DNA from: Pirellulaceae bacterium | GTDB lineage: Bacteria > Planctomycetota > Planctomycetia > Pirellulales > Pirellulaceae | Length of the DNA: 64,000 nt | Assembly (NCBI GenBank): GCA_029243025.1 | Contig: JAQWSU010000006.1 | Location: 1 to 64,000 of the forward strand | Direction: 5' to 3' | In this document: positions 52,602 through 62,850 of the stretch, piece by piece | How the letters are laid out: every line of letters begins with the position of its first letter | Numbering within the stretch: the first letter of the stretch is position 1 | Notes under the pieces: generated by a model | Database searches by the model: none | Told to the model about the DNA's origin: nothing | The model's input: the letters and a program-made list of their open reading frames with translations, nothing else | Position numbers and translations under genes: made by a program

Positions 52602-54113
52602 CTAGGCTTGAATCGCCTTGAGTACACGACCATGAACATCGGTTAAACGTCGGTCGATTCCATCGTGCCGGACGGTCAGGCGAGTGTGATCAACTCCCAA
52701 TAAATCGAGAATAGTCGCATGTACGTCGTAGACCTGAACTGGATTAGTGCGATCCAGAGGCTTGTATCCCCATTGATCACTCTCACCGTAAGTCACTCCA
52801 CCCTTGACCCCCCCACCGGCCAACCAATTTGTGAACACGTACGGATTGTGATCTCTCCCCGTCTCGCTTTGAGAAGAAGGTAAACGACCAAATTCGGTAG
52901 TCCAAAGGATAATCGTATCCTCCAACATGCCACGTTGCTTCAGGTCTTTGATTAAAGCCGCAGCACCTCGGGACATCCCCAACGCAAGCGGACCATGATC
53001 GCGTTCAATGTTTTCATGCGAATCCCAGTTCCGACGAGGGAACGAGTTATCATTGCCTGACCAGATCTGCACAAACCTGACCCCGCGTTCCAGTAAACGT
53101 CTGGCGGTGAGACATTTCCGACCAAAGTAATCGGTTTCCTCGATTTCATTAATCTCTGCACCGAACTTGGATCGGCCGTGATCAAGCCCATACATTTTCA
53201 GGATATGGGCAGGTTCGCGACTAATATCTAATACTTCGGGGGCCGCCAACTGCATGCGCGCGGCGAGTTCATAGCTGCGAATTCGAGCATCGAGGCGCGA
53301 GTCGCTGTCACGTTGACTGGCGTGTCGCTGGTTAAAACGTTCCAGCACGGTTCGTGTCGCAAGTTCGCTGCTGGGTGTCACATAGTCGTTTTCCGGGGGA
53401 AACAAATCACGAATCGGATAGGGTGTCCCTGGCCGGATCAAGGTGCCCTGATGCTGGGCCGGCAGGAATGCAGAACTCCAGTTTTTTGTACCATTCGAAG
53501 AAAACCCTCGTCGATCCGGCATGACGACAAAGGTCGGCAAGTTCTCATTGAGGCTGCCCAAGGCGTAACTGATCCAATTGCCCATGCCCGGAAATCCCGG
53601 ACGCTGAAACCCCGTGGCCTGAAGATAAGTCGCCTGACTGTGTACACCCGTTTTACCAACCACCGAGTGCAAGAATGCCATGTCGTCGACGCACTCTCCG
53701 AGTGGAGCCACTATCTGGCTCAACTGTTTTCCCGACTCACCGTAGGGCTTGAATTTCCAGGGGGATTTGAGCCAAGGGCCCAAACCGTTTTGAAAAGCTT
53801 CGATCGGCTCACCAAAGTCAGACTGCTCACCATGATGCTTTTCCAATGCTGGCTTGTAATCAAACGTATCAAGATGACTCGCAGCGCCACCCATAAACAG
53901 CTGAACCACTCGCTTGGCTTTGGCCGGATGGTTCAACGCAGTCAGCCCCGCACCCTGACCGGGCAACGGTTGGGACTCGGCATAAAGTTGGTCCTGAGAC
54001 AACAAGGCTGCGAGTGCAAGGCCGCCAAATCCGTGAGCTGCCTGCGAGATCACTTGCCGACGTGATAACTTGTCTAAAATCTCCGGATCGACCAAGTGCG
54101 AATCTGATTTCAT
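52602..54113 (-). CDS. DUF1501 secreted protein
   Basis: 503 aa. ATG 54113 is preceded by GAGGTGAAA. The N-terminus SRRQVISQAAHGFGGLALAALL has a twin-arginine-like SRRQ followed by a hydrophobic stretch, as usual for this family. Family blocks: AKRVVQLFMGGAASHLDTFDYKPAL, HSQATYLQATG, GNDNSFPRRNWDSHENI, ILWTTEFGRLPSSQSETGRDHNPYVFTNWLAGGG, VYDVHATILDLLGVDHTRLT. The fold is sulfatase/alkaline-phosphatase-like, but activity is unknown. It directly follows the PSD1 gene by 46 bp, the standard planctomycete pair. Confidence 0.94.
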   Translation of the reverse strand: MKSDSHLVDPEILDKLSRRQVISQAAHGFGGLALAALLSQDQLYAESQPLPGQGAGLTALNHPAKAKRVVQLFMGGAASHLDTFDYKPALEKHHGEQSDFGEPIEAFQNGLGPWLKSPWKFKPYGESGKQLSQIVAPLGECVDDMAFLHSVVGKTGVHSQATYLQATGFQRPGFPGMGNWISYALGSLNENLPTFVVMPDRRGFSSNGTKNWSSAFLPAQHQGTLIRPGTPYPIRDLFPPENDYVTPSSELATRTVLERFNQRHASQRDSDSRLDARIRSYELAARMQLAAPEVLDISREPAHILKMYGLDHGRSKFGAEINEIEETDYFGRKCLTARRLLERGVRFVQIWSGNDNSFPRRNWDSHENIERDHGPLALGMSRGAAALIKDLKQRGMLEDTIILWTTEFGRLPSSQSETGRDHNPYVFTNWLAGGGVKGGVTYGESDQWGYKPLDRTNPVQVYDVHATILDLLGVDHTRLTVRHDGIDRRLTDVHGRVLKAIQA

Positions 54114-54159
54114 ATTTATTTCACCTCGGATGACCGTCACTACGTTCCGGCCCAGGATT

Positions 54160-57147
54160 TCAGTCCACAAACAGAAACTCATTCAAGTTAAAAATCACCC
54201 GGCAAACATTCGCCAAGCCATGCTCGGTTGCTAACTGAGTGAGCGAATCACGCTCGTTTTCCTCTGGATCACGATTCAACGCTAACTGGTAAGCTAAATC
54301 CACTTGCGCAGGAATGGTTGATCTTTTTCGAGCAAGTCGATCGGAAAAATCCTTTGACATCTGCACCATGAACTTGTTGTTCATTAAGGTCAGCGCCTGG
54401 ATTGCCGTGATGGTTGTGTCCCGCTTGGCAACTGATTGTGAGGGATCAGCACAATCGAGCGTCTGCATGAAAGGCTGCTGCTGCGATCGCACGAGAAAAC
54501 GATACACGGAGCGGCGATGAGTTCCAGGATCACTAGGATCGTGTTTGTGATACTCGTAGTGCGGTGAGTGCTCGGGACGTTCGAGCACAAAATCGCGAAA
54601 TCCGGGCCCGTACATATCCAGCCTCAGCTTTCCGCTCACCGAAAGCACAGAATCTCGAACCACTTCTGCTTCCAGCGATCTTCGATTCATTCGCCAGAGG
54701 AAACGATTACCCGCATCACGGTTCTCATACTCAGGAATACTCCGAGTACTCTGGCGATAGACGCTACTGGTGACAATCAGCCGATGCAGCTCCTTCCAAC
54801 TCTGCCCCTGATCACGGAACCAGACAGCCATCCAGTCCAATAATTTGGGATGGGTCGGCAACTGCCCCATCCGTCCAAAGTCATTGGGTGAATCGACGAT
54901 GCCTCGACCAAAATGATAAAGCCAGACCCGATTAACGATTGATCGCCAGGTAAGTGGATTGTCATGGCGAACAACCCAATCAGCAAGCGCAACACGTCTT
55001 TCGCCCTCGGAATGGTCCGGCTCCAGCGAAAACCGCCAATTGTCTTCAGCTCGAATCGGAATCGTTCCGGGACCGACCGACTGGCCCGGCTGTGTGACTT
55101 CTCCCCGTATCAGCAAATGAATGTTGCGAGGCTTCCCACCGAGATGCCCACGGCCTCGAAACGCACCACTTCCCGTGTGGACCGTGCCAACATAGATACG
55201 TTGCTGCTCAGGCAAAGCTTTCAACTGTTGCTGATTGGTGGCAATCATTTCCCCAGCAGTCAGGAGTTGTTCGGAGAGTTCAACGTCCTTCACACGATCG
55301 AGCAACTGTTGGCGATCTTGTATCAGCGAAGCCAATTGACTCGTCACATCCTTATCCGATCCAACACCACGGTAGAAGCCGTCGACGAGATTAGCGCGTC
55401 GCCACCTGGCCGGAGCTTCGATCGAATCGAAAGCAGAGACTTGAGCTTTTGCGGCGATGTTGGTGCGATCCGAGCCCAACACCATCATTTCGCCCAAAGC
55501 CAAAATGTAGTCATTTTTCCGCAACGCTAATTTCGTGGCAGTAAATCGGATGTATTGGGCATCGATGGAGGCAAAGCGAAACAACTGCGGATCCGTACCC
55601 GGGTTGGCAAGATCCCTGCCTGTCTGATCGACCAACGTCACCACGTCCTGTTTGAACTCGGGATCATTAGTCGCTTGAATACGAAACCGAAGCGGAAAGC
55701 CAAAGCCCGCACCAATCCCGTTGAAGTCGTCATGGCTGCCGACAACAATCACCTGTTCGAAGCTTTTCGCCTGCCCCAAGTCAACTTGGACCCATTTCAC
55801 TTCATCAGCTTTCGCCGCAATCTGACTGTGATACCCAAATTCAGCGCGAGAATCTTTGGCCTGTGCTGCTCGCAACTCAGCGATGGCTTCATCGAACCGC
55901 TTGAGTTCACCACCGGCGCGAGTATGGAGTTCCTTATTCAACGCATCCATACGCTGTTGGAGCGTTTTTTGTTGCAGCATGAGCTCCCGACGTTTTGCTG
56001 CAATTTTCGGATCGCGATCATAGGTGCGATCGGCTCGATCTAAGGCTGCAAATACTGCCTGCAGACTGTAGTATTGCTCCTGAGTTACCGGATCAAATTT
56101 ATGATTGTGACAGCGAGCACATTGCACGGTTGAACTCAGAAAGGTGCTCATCGTTGATGAGACCATATCGTCACGATCCAGGTTCCTTGCGACCTGGCCA
56201 TCGATCTTCTCCTCCGGGACCTCTGCATGACCGATGAAATCCCAAGGGCCTGCAGAAATAAATCCTGTTGCCTCGATTCCATCACGCAAATCGGGCCAAA
56301 GCACATCACCAGCTAATTGCTCACGAACGAAACGGGTGTAGGGTTTATCTTCATTGAAACTGCGGATCACATAGTCTCGATACGGCCAGGAGTTGGCTCT
56401 CAACTTATCTTTATCGTAGCCGTGGGTATCCCCATAATGCACGACATCCAACCAGTGACGAGCCCACCTTTCACCGTAGCGCGGCGACTCCAATAACTCG
56501 TCTACCACGTGCTGGTAAGCACCAGGTCGATCATCTTTCATAAATCGGTCAACCGCTTCAGGCGAAGGCGGCAAACCAATCAGGTCAAAATAGAGACGAC
56601 GAATTAGCGTCCTTCGATCGGCCTCGGGCGCTGGCAACATCGATTCCTGACGTAAAGCCTGGTAGATAAATGCATCGATGGACGTCCTCGCCCAGCTTTG
56701 GCCAGCCGCATCAAGCTCTGGCACGGCTGGTTGCTGCAGAGACTGCAAAGACCACCAATCAAAATCGGTAACGCTTGATTCACGAATAGTGAACTCATCC
56801 GGCCATTCGGCTCCAGATTCAATCCACGCTCGCAACGACGCGATTTGCTCTTTATTAAGCGCATCCGCATCTTTCGGCATCTCCGGGTTTTCGCCACGGA
56901 TCATTTCCAGCAGCAGACTTGAAGCCGGATCATCAACGTTGATAGCAGCGCCACTGTCACCACCCTTACGCAGACTTGTTACGGTAGCGAGTGAAAGGCC
57001 ACCCTTTGCATCTTGATCGTTGTGGCAGCTCAGACAATGGCTCGCTAGAATTGGCACGACCTGCTCTTCAAACACCCTCGGATTGGCCAGCGCTGTAGCC
57101 GCAGGAAGCCAAATCGCCACGAACAGAACAAGCAACTGCTTCGTCAT
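54160..57147 (-). CDS. PSD1 / DUF1549-DUF1553 protein with cytochrome-c-like domain
   Basis: 995 aa. Signal peptide MTKQLLVLFVAIWLPAATALANP. Then a planctomycete cytochrome c domain: VVPILASHCLSCHNDQDAKGG (heme motif C-x-x-C-H) and LRAWIESGAEWP. DUF1549 follows (SIDAFIYQALRQESMLPAPEADRRTLIRRLYFDLIGLPPSPEAVDRF, YGERWARHWLDVVHYGDTHGYDKD). A discoidin-like insert with LGQAKSFEQVIVVGSHDDF sits mid-chain. DUF1553 closes (NPLTWRSIVNRVWLYHFGRGIVDSPNDFGRMG, SVYRQSTRS, QALTLMNNKFM). First gene of the PSD1/DUF1501 pair. Role not known; the pair is abundant in planctomycetes and tied to polymer breakdown by association only. Confidence 0.94.
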   Translation of the reverse strand: MTKQLLVLFVAIWLPAATALANPRVFEEQVVPILASHCLSCHNDQDAKGGLSLATVTSLRKGGDSGAAINVDDPASSLLLEMIRGENPEMPKDADALNKEQIASLRAWIESGAEWPDEFTIRESSVTDFDWWSLQSLQQPAVPELDAAGQSWARTSIDAFIYQALRQESMLPAPEADRRTLIRRLYFDLIGLPPSPEAVDRFMKDDRPGAYQHVVDELLESPRYGERWARHWLDVVHYGDTHGYDKDKLRANSWPYRDYVIRSFNEDKPYTRFVREQLAGDVLWPDLRDGIEATGFISAGPWDFIGHAEVPEEKIDGQVARNLDRDDMVSSTMSTFLSSTVQCARCHNHKFDPVTQEQYYSLQAVFAALDRADRTYDRDPKIAAKRRELMLQQKTLQQRMDALNKELHTRAGGELKRFDEAIAELRAAQAKDSRAEFGYHSQIAAKADEVKWVQVDLGQAKSFEQVIVVGSHDDFNGIGAGFGFPLRFRIQATNDPEFKQDVVTLVDQTGRDLANPGTDPQLFRFASIDAQYIRFTATKLALRKNDYILALGEMMVLGSDRTNIAAKAQVSAFDSIEAPARWRRANLVDGFYRGVGSDKDVTSQLASLIQDRQQLLDRVKDVELSEQLLTAGEMIATNQQQLKALPEQQRIYVGTVHTGSGAFRGRGHLGGKPRNIHLLIRGEVTQPGQSVGPGTIPIRAEDNWRFSLEPDHSEGERRVALADWVVRHDNPLTWRSIVNRVWLYHFGRGIVDSPNDFGRMGQLPTHPKLLDWMAVWFRDQGQSWKELHRLIVTSSVYRQSTRSIPEYENRDAGNRFLWRMNRRSLEAEVVRDSVLSVSGKLRLDMYGPGFRDFVLERPEHSPHYEYHKHDPSDPGTHRRSVYRFLVRSQQQPFMQTLDCADPSQSVAKRDTTITAIQALTLMNNKFMVQMSKDFSDRLARKRSTIPAQVDLAYQLALNRDPEENERDSLTQLATEHGLANVCRVIFNLNEFLFVD

Positions 57148-57337
57148 CAATCGCCCCGTCGTATAACATGAGGTAAAAAAGTAACAAACGCCTGCCGCAT
57201 TGCCCTTCATTGTAACCTCATTGAGGTCTCGTTAAAAATGCGGCCCGCTCGCCAAGCACAGGAAGCTTACCGAAGCGACTGTTATGATAGGCTTCTTATT
57301 CACCCGTTGGACCCACTAATCAATAAAAGGGGGGGAA

Positions 57338-58048
57338 ATGCGTCACAGATTGACCTTTCTTTTTGTCTTGATGACTTGTTTCGCCTGGCGAATGACGGCT
57401 CACGCTCAAAATCAACGACTGCGTCCCGAATTCCGACCGATTGTTGATAACGCGGAATTACCACGGGTCTTGCTTCTGGGAGACTCGATATCAATCGGCT
57501 ACACGCTGGGTGTCCGGGAACAAATGCGAGGTCACGCAAACGTCCATCGGGCGGCCGAAAATTGCGGACCCACAACCCGCGGGCTAAAACAACTGGACAA
57601 GTGGCTAGGCGAAAAACAATGGGACGTGATCCACTTTAATTTTGGACTTCATGACCTAAAATACATGAACAAAGACGGGAACCTGACCAAAACGGAAACA
57701 GGACGAGTCCAGGTACCACCGGCGGAATACGAGCGCAATCTTCGCGCACTCATTCGTCGATTAAAGGAGACCGGTGCCCAACTCATTTGGTGTTCTACGA
57801 CCCCCGTGCCCCAAGGCGCACTCGGTCGCGTTGTTGGCGATGCAAAAAAGTATAATACGATCGCGATTCAGGTTGTCCAAGATGAATTGGGTGAGGATTG
57901 TGCCATCAACGACCTTTACCAATTCTGCCTGCCCCGACTACCGGACATCCAACGACCGGCCAACGTTCATTTCACACCCGCCGGATCAAACGCTTTAGCA
58001 ACACAAGTCACCAAGAAAATTCGCAAACGACTCAAGAAACCAGATTGA
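57338..58048 (+). CDS. secreted SGNH/GDSL hydrolase
   Basis: 236 aa with signal peptide (MRHRLTFLFVLMTCFAWRMTAHAQ); GGGGGGAA before ATG. Block I is VLLLGDSISIGY with catalytic Ser. Block III is IHFNFGLHDLKY (N replaced by a GLHD form). Block V is NVHFTPAGSNALA with catalytic His. So an esterase/acyl-hydrolase of the SGNH superfamily, probably acting on carbohydrate esters. It is divergent from the PSD1 gene with 190 bp between, and its 3' end converges on the oxidoreductase gene. Confidence 0.9.
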   Translation: MRHRLTFLFVLMTCFAWRMTAHAQNQRLRPEFRPIVDNAELPRVLLLGDSISIGYTLGVREQMRGHANVHRAAENCGPTTRGLKQLDKWLGEKQWDVIHFNFGLHDLKYMNKDGNLTKTETGRVQVPPAEYERNLRALIRRLKETGAQLIWCSTTPVPQGALGRVVGDAKKYNTIAIQVVQDELGEDCAINDLYQFCLPRLPDIQRPANVHFTPAGSNALATQVTKKIRKRLKKPD

Positions 58049-58066
58049 CGTTTCTGCAAACAGCGA

Positions 58067-59308
58067 TCAATGCAATCCGCTGAGATTCCCATCCGCGTCA
58101 TGGTCGACATGAATCAGCTGGCCCTTGTTGTCCAAGCTGCGCCGCCCCGCCTCGAGGATTGCCGTCACTGCCAAGGTGTCATGAACGGTCGCAAGTTGGT
58201 CACGAAACGAATCCACTGCCGCTCGTTGATTGACAACCGAAACGGCAGCCTGGACAAACGCTTCAATACTGCGATATCCGTATCCTTGCTGACCCACAAA
58301 CTCACCGTTCGAATTAGAGGCATACTTCATAAACAGCGGGTTCGGAGAACTGTATCCGTCCGAATCAGTCGCCAATGCGTAACCCCGGTGAGCCTGATCA
58401 ACCGTAACCTCCCCCTGATGAGTCGCAAAGAAAAAACGTTGCTGCGAATGCACATCACTGCTGGGCGCAATCCAACTGGAGGTGTAAACCGCAGTCGCTC
58501 GGTGGCCAGTCGACAAAAGTCGCCAATCGACGGTTAGTGTGATGGTATCTTCCGTCGCCAAGCCGGCTTCCTGAGCCACGCCTGTAGACGCTGACGCATA
58601 AACGCGAAGCGGTTGTGCACAGGCACCCACTGACCAAACGTGGAAATCGATATGATGAGCGTTGAGATAGTAACTAATGTCACTCGATTTCCCTGCCCAT
58701 GATCGGAACGTTTGCAACTGTGATTTCGGTTGACTCATGTAAGACGAAAAAAAACTGAACTCACCCAATTGACGGACTCGATCACGAGCGTCGGAGTAGA
58801 TCGGATCCCAGCGTTTGTGAACTTCCATCGCCACTAAGACATTCGCCTGTTTCGCTGCTGCTGCCAACGTCTGATGTTCGTGAACCGTTTTGACGATCGG
58901 TTTGGCAATTAAGACATGACAACCGGCAGCGACGGCATCCATCGCAATCTGAAAATGGGTGTCGTCCGGGGTGAAGACAATCACCACATCTCCACGGGAC
59001 ATCGTCGCCAACGCGCGCTGATAGGCTTTTGGATCATCCGCAACGTCTTCGCCCGGAAAGCTCTCGAAGTCCGTCGAAAGATTGTTGTAAGCGTCGCCAA
59101 TGACTCGCGCTAAATGCTGCCGAATGCTGGGAAATTTGCTTCCATTTGTGCCAACCATTTTCAATGAATTCAACAAGCCGCGCTGGCGCAGGTCAAATAG
59201 CGTGAGCGCAACCACTCCCGCGCTTTTATCAGAATCAGCAGCCGCGCCATGCACGAAACCTGTTGTGTATTCACCCGTCCCTACCATCAATGCATTGATT
59301 TTTTTCAC
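58067..59308 (-). CDS. Gfo/Idh/MocA-family oxidoreductase
   Basis: 413 aa, GTG start at 59308 with TGAGGATGA ahead. N-terminal Rossmann start INALMVGTGEYTTGFVHGA. GDVVIVFTPDDTHFQIAMDAVAAGCHVLIAKPIVKTVHEH holds the substrate/NAD motif; the usual EKP triad appears here as AKP, so the lysine is retained. DARDRVRQLGEFSFF and YYLNAHHIDFHVW belong to the C-terminal domain, with a His that often takes part in catalysis. No signal peptide, so cytoplasmic. Substrate is probably a sugar or inositol derivative, unassigned. Lies 21 bp after the sulfatase gene, same strand, so likely co-expressed. Confidence 0.9.
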   Translation of the reverse strand: MKKINALMVGTGEYTTGFVHGAAADSDKSAGVVALTLFDLRQRGLLNSLKMVGTNGSKFPSIRQHLARVIGDAYNNLSTDFESFPGEDVADDPKAYQRALATMSRGDVVIVFTPDDTHFQIAMDAVAAGCHVLIAKPIVKTVHEHQTLAAAAKQANVLVAMEVHKRWDPIYSDARDRVRQLGEFSFFSSYMSQPKSQLQTFRSWAGKSSDISYYLNAHHIDFHVWSVGACAQPLRVYASASTGVAQEAGLATEDTITLTVDWRLLSTGHRATAVYTSSWIAPSSDVHSQQRFFFATHQGEVTVDQAHRGYALATDSDGYSSPNPLFMKYASNSNGEFVGQQGYGYRSIEAFVQAAVSVVNQRAAVDSFRDQLATVHDTLAVTAILEAGRRSLDNKGQLIHVDHDADGNLSGLH

Positions 59309-59327
59309 GTCATCATCCTCAGTTCTT

Positions 59328-60830
59328 CTAGGAGGACGTTCGCGATCGTCCGGCAGTCCTGATCTTTTTGAGTTGTGCTTTCATCGCGCGTAGCCTTTCA
59401 GGATGCTGCTTTGCTAAATTATTCTGTTCCCCAAGATCATCGGCCAAATTGAACAGCTGAAACGATTTGCTCTGTACTCCACGACGTTTCCAGGGAGCAA
59501 CAATTTTCCAGTCGCCGTCACGATAGGACAACGAACTTGTACCTTGAATGACAAGTTGCGATCTTCCTTTGGCCTTCCGTTTTCCGAGCAATGCGTCCGT
59601 GATGACAAGGCTGTCAGGAAATTTTTTACCAATCGGCTGATCCACCAGATTCGCCAAGGAAGCGGGCAAATCGACTAAGCAAACAATTTCCTCAGAGACA
59701 GCAGGCTGAACTTGTTTCGGCCAACGAACAAGAAACGGGGTACGTGTCCCCCCTTCATAGGGGCTGTATTTCCCTCCGCGAAGCGGACCGGAGGGTCGAT
59801 GTCCATTCAAATCTTCAACGGCACGATCTTGATAACCATCATCCAACACAGGACCATTATCACTACCAAAAATAACGAGCGTGTCTTCGGCCAATCCCCG
59901 CTGATCCAGCGCTTTCAGGATTTGTCCAACTTGCCAGTCGACTTGCACGATCGCATCACCACGAATGCCGCACTCGCTACTTCCTTGAAACCGAGGATGA
60001 GGTACACGTGGTACGTGGATGTCATGGAGCGAAAAGAAAAGGAAAAAAGGCTCCGACTGATGCTTGTCGATAAACTTCACGGCTTGCTCGGCAAACCGGT
60101 CAGCCATGTCTTCGTCGACCCAGCGCGCTCGATGGCCGCCGGCCATAAAACCAATCCGGCTAATGCCATTTACAATCGAACTATTGTGTCCATGACTCCA
60201 ATTCATTTTCAATGAAGCGCGATCAGTCTTACCCGTCGGTTGGCGATCGGGGTTCTGCATCGATACCGTAATGGGATCATTGGGATCAAGATCGACAACC
60301 CGATGCCCTTCGACGTAGACACATGGAACGCGGTCTCCTGTCGTGGGCATCAGATAACAATGATCAAAACCGATCTCGAGGGGCCCCGGCTTCAAGTCGC
60401 CATTCCAATTAGGACCCGGTTTTTCACCCAAGCCCAAATGCCATTTGCCAACAATTCCGGTTGCATATCCCGCGTCACTCAGCATCGATGCCAACGTCGG
60501 TTGACCGGGCTGAATTAACGCCGTTGCGTTGGGCGGCGCGATGCCAGTCCCCGGAATTCGCCAGGCATATTGTCCGGTTAACATCGCAAAACGGGTCGGC
60601 GTGCAGGTGGCAGCGGGTGCATACCCGTCAGTGAATCGAACACCTTCTCGGGCAATCCGATCAATATGAGGCGTCTTAACTCTTGTCGCACCGTAACATC
60701 CTACATCCCCGTAGCCAAGATCATCGGTCAAGATCAATACAATGTTTGGTTTATCAGCAACAACAGGTGATGCCATAAAGTTGGCGATGATCAAACAGCC
60801 AAAACTAAGAACTGCAGCAAAGCGAATCAT
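59328..60830 (-). CDS. secreted arylsulfatase-type sulfatase
   Basis: 500 aa. ATG 60830 has AAAGAGA ahead and a signal peptide (MIRFAAVLSFGCLIIANFMASPVVAD). PNIVLILTDDLGYGDVGCYG gives two Asp metal ligands; APAATCTPTRFAMLTGQYAWR is the formylglycine signature (C76, C-x-P-x-R with T at the fourth place). VGKWHLG and FFLFFSLHDIHVPRVPH bind sulfate. VIFGSDNGPVLDDGYQDR provides the second metal pair. Product likely in the periplasm or outside, on a sulfated glycan. Followed by the oxidoreductase on the same strand. Confidence 0.95.
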   Translation of the reverse strand: MIRFAAVLSFGCLIIANFMASPVVADKPNIVLILTDDLGYGDVGCYGATRVKTPHIDRIAREGVRFTDGYAPAATCTPTRFAMLTGQYAWRIPGTGIAPPNATALIQPGQPTLASMLSDAGYATGIVGKWHLGLGEKPGPNWNGDLKPGPLEIGFDHCYLMPTTGDRVPCVYVEGHRVVDLDPNDPITVSMQNPDRQPTGKTDRASLKMNWSHGHNSSIVNGISRIGFMAGGHRARWVDEDMADRFAEQAVKFIDKHQSEPFFLFFSLHDIHVPRVPHPRFQGSSECGIRGDAIVQVDWQVGQILKALDQRGLAEDTLVIFGSDNGPVLDDGYQDRAVEDLNGHRPSGPLRGGKYSPYEGGTRTPFLVRWPKQVQPAVSEEIVCLVDLPASLANLVDQPIGKKFPDSLVITDALLGKRKAKGRSQLVIQGTSSLSYRDGDWKIVAPWKRRGVQSKSFQLFNLADDLGEQNNLAKQHPERLRAMKAQLKKIRTAGRSRTSS

Positions 60831-61388
60831 GGATGTCTCTTTCGGTCTTGTGCAACTTAGGATGAAGGGCATCATCTCGTCCGCAAAAGCCAGGCGGACC
60901 ATCTTAGTTTAACGCCTATTCGCAATATTGCAGACCACTGATCGCTTGATTTTGACCGCGAAACCCTGGCTCAAGGAAAGTGCTGATCACGGAAGAAAGC
61001 ATCGCCTCTCATTCTTAACATTTCCACAACGCAAAAGATGAAACGACTCCTTTCCGGGAACCGTGCGTAAATCAACGGCTAAACTTGCAAAACTCGGAGG
61101 ATCTGCAGGGTGAGGTCGACACGACACAAAATTTGTACGACTTACGGTGTTCAACTTTGACTGGTAACGGAAACGACTCATCGTAGAACCACAGCAAGAT
61201 GACGGTGAAACGATCAATCTCTTCCGGTGAACTGCCTTCCACAACCGTTGACATCCAATGGCAAGCAAGCGGCCAAGAAAAGACACAAATCGCTCCAGTA
61301 GCAGTTCGACACGAGTCTCATGTACCCCACGTGAAAACAACAGCCGACACCAAGCCGATCATTCAGATCGAACAAGAACATTCATCGC
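60831..61388. other. 558-bp gap, no gene supported
   Basis: Between the sulfatase start and the rpiB stop. A minus frame of 117 codons at 60987-61340 and a plus frame at 61199 have no motif, signal peptide or ribosome site. The left end should hold the sulfatase promoter. I see no terminator-like hairpin after rpiB. Confidence 0.5.
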
Positions 61389-61817
61389 TCAAGAATCAAT
61401 CTTCTCGATTCGGCGAATATGGCGGCCACCTTCGAAATCCGTCGTCAACCACGCGTCCAAGATTTGTTCCACCGTCGACCACTCCGTCAATCTCGCACCA
61501 ATGGAGATCATATTCGCGTTGTTATGTCGTCGAGCTAACTTGGCCGTTTCAACCGACCAACAAAGTGCGCAGCGAATCCCATGGATTCGATTTGCCGAAA
61601 TCGCTTCGCCGTTTCCCGATCCGCCCAAGACGATACCCCGATCGCATTGCCCCTCCGAGACAGCGATCGCTGCCGGGCGAATGAAGTCGGGATAGTCTAC
61701 CGACTCCGTAGAGTCGGTGCCCAAGTCTCGTATTTCATGCCCCTTGCCAACCAAATACTTTTTGATCCGCTCCTTGTATTCAAACCCCGCATGATCAGAC
61801 GCAATGGCTATTATCAT
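61389..61817 (-). CDS. rpiB: ribose-5-phosphate isomerase B
   Basis: 142 aa. MIIAIASDHAGFEYKERIKKYL at the N-terminus (phosphate site DHAG), YPDFIRPAA, then GIVLGGSGNGEAISANRIHGIRCALCWSVETAKLARRHNNANMISIGARL. The E. coli enzyme uses a Cys in the C-G-T-G loop; here the loop is GGSGNGE, the form seen in mycobacterial RpiB, where a Glu acts as base. It interconverts ribose and ribulose 5-phosphate in the pentose phosphate pathway. ATG 61817 begins exactly at the first strand; the open frame further upstream is probably untranslated. Confidence 0.95.
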   Translation of the reverse strand: MIIAIASDHAGFEYKERIKKYLVGKGHEIRDLGTDSTESVDYPDFIRPAAIAVSEGQCDRGIVLGGSGNGEAISANRIHGIRCALCWSVETAKLARRHNNANMISIGARLTEWSTVEQILDAWLTTDFEGGRHIRRIEKIDS

Positions 61818-62365
61818 CGTCGACACGTATTCCCCATCGTTGGGCGCTTTAATGGCAGTTTGCAAAACCAGACTGGAGGGCAGACGAAGGCGATTTTACG
61901 GCATCATCTCTGGGCTCGATCAGGCCGTCCGCTTCGGATCACCCCGGCCATCCGAATTTTGCAAGCGTAAGGCAGCCAATCATGAGCAGTCAAGCGGTCA
62001 GAAGTCAAGTTATTGGATCCCCACGACCCACTGAAAAAAAGCTGATCCGCCCCAATTTCCTCTCAGACCGAGACGAAAGAAGTCGGAACGGTCGCTGGGC
62101 GTCAACTTTAGTCCGTTCATGATGTCCCAAGCAAGGCCCATCCGACTCTTCTATCCGCCCAGCCTCTTGAAATGGCGATGGGCGATTTGAACCCTTCAGC
62201 TCAGAGAGACAATCTGTCAGATGGCCTGAGCATTCCCGGAAAGAGCCAATTCTGGTAAATCAAATCTCGATCCCACCTTCCGAGCATTGTGTTATGCATC
62301 GGACTGTCTTACCATCGCTGGTCGGAGGTACGAAAACAAAAGTCGTAACATGGAGGAGAATAGTT
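61818..62365. other. 548-bp divergent gap, no gene seen
   Basis: Lies between rpiB (minus) and arsC (plus). Frames here are short and without motifs. No obvious arsenic operator or hairpin could be recognised. Confidence 0.45.
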
Positions 62366-62788
62366 GTGAAGAGTGTCTTGATTCTTTGTACTGGCAATTC
62401 CTGCCGCTCACAAATGGCCGAAGGTCTTTGGAATCACCTGGGTAAAGACGCATGGCAGGCATTCTCCGCAGGATCAGATCCCGCCGGATATGTCCACGAA
62501 TCGGCCATCGGGGCGATGCACGAACAGGGGCTCGATATCGCTTCCAATCGCAGCAAAAATGTGAACGAATTCCTTGAGCAACCAATCGATCTGGTTGTTA
62601 CCGTCTGTGATAATGCAAAAGATTCGTGCCCAACCTTGCCGGGGGCAACCACCGTATTGCATTGGCCATTCGAAGATCCGGCACACGCGACCGGATCGGA
62701 TGAAGAAAAAATGGAGATGTTTCGTCGGGTGCGCGATCAGATTTCAGATCGTATTGCTTCCTACCTGAACGAAGTCGATGCGAGCTAA
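62366..62788 (+). CDS. arsC: arsenate reductase, thioredoxin-coupled (ArsC/LMW-PTP fold)
   Basis: 140 aa with GTG start at 62366 and GGAGGAG seven to ten bases ahead. VLILCTGNSCRSQMAEG is the P-loop C-x5-R motif of low-molecular-weight phosphatase-like proteins. VTVCDNAKDSCPTLPG supplies the two further cysteines, seven apart, that S. aureus-type ArsC uses for the disulfide relay; plain tyrosine phosphatases lack them. HWPFEDPAHATGSDEEKMEMFRRVRDQI is the closing helix. It reduces arsenate to arsenite. No arsR or arsenite pump is adjacent. Confidence 0.93.
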   Translation: MKSVLILCTGNSCRSQMAEGLWNHLGKDAWQAFSAGSDPAGYVHESAIGAMHEQGLDIASNRSKNVNEFLEQPIDLVVTVCDNAKDSCPTLPGATTVLHWPFEDPAHATGSDEEKMEMFRRVRDQISDRIASYLNEVDAS

Positions 62789-62850
62789 GTGAATTATCGT
62801 TGAAGGAATCTCAACCGAGTCATTGCCAAACTTATTCCAAGCCGCTCTTG

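Noticed and set aside
60987-61340. 117-codon minus-strand gene between the sulfatase and rpiB
   Set aside because: Rich in Arg/Ser/Cys without any motif; overlaps other equally unsupported frames.
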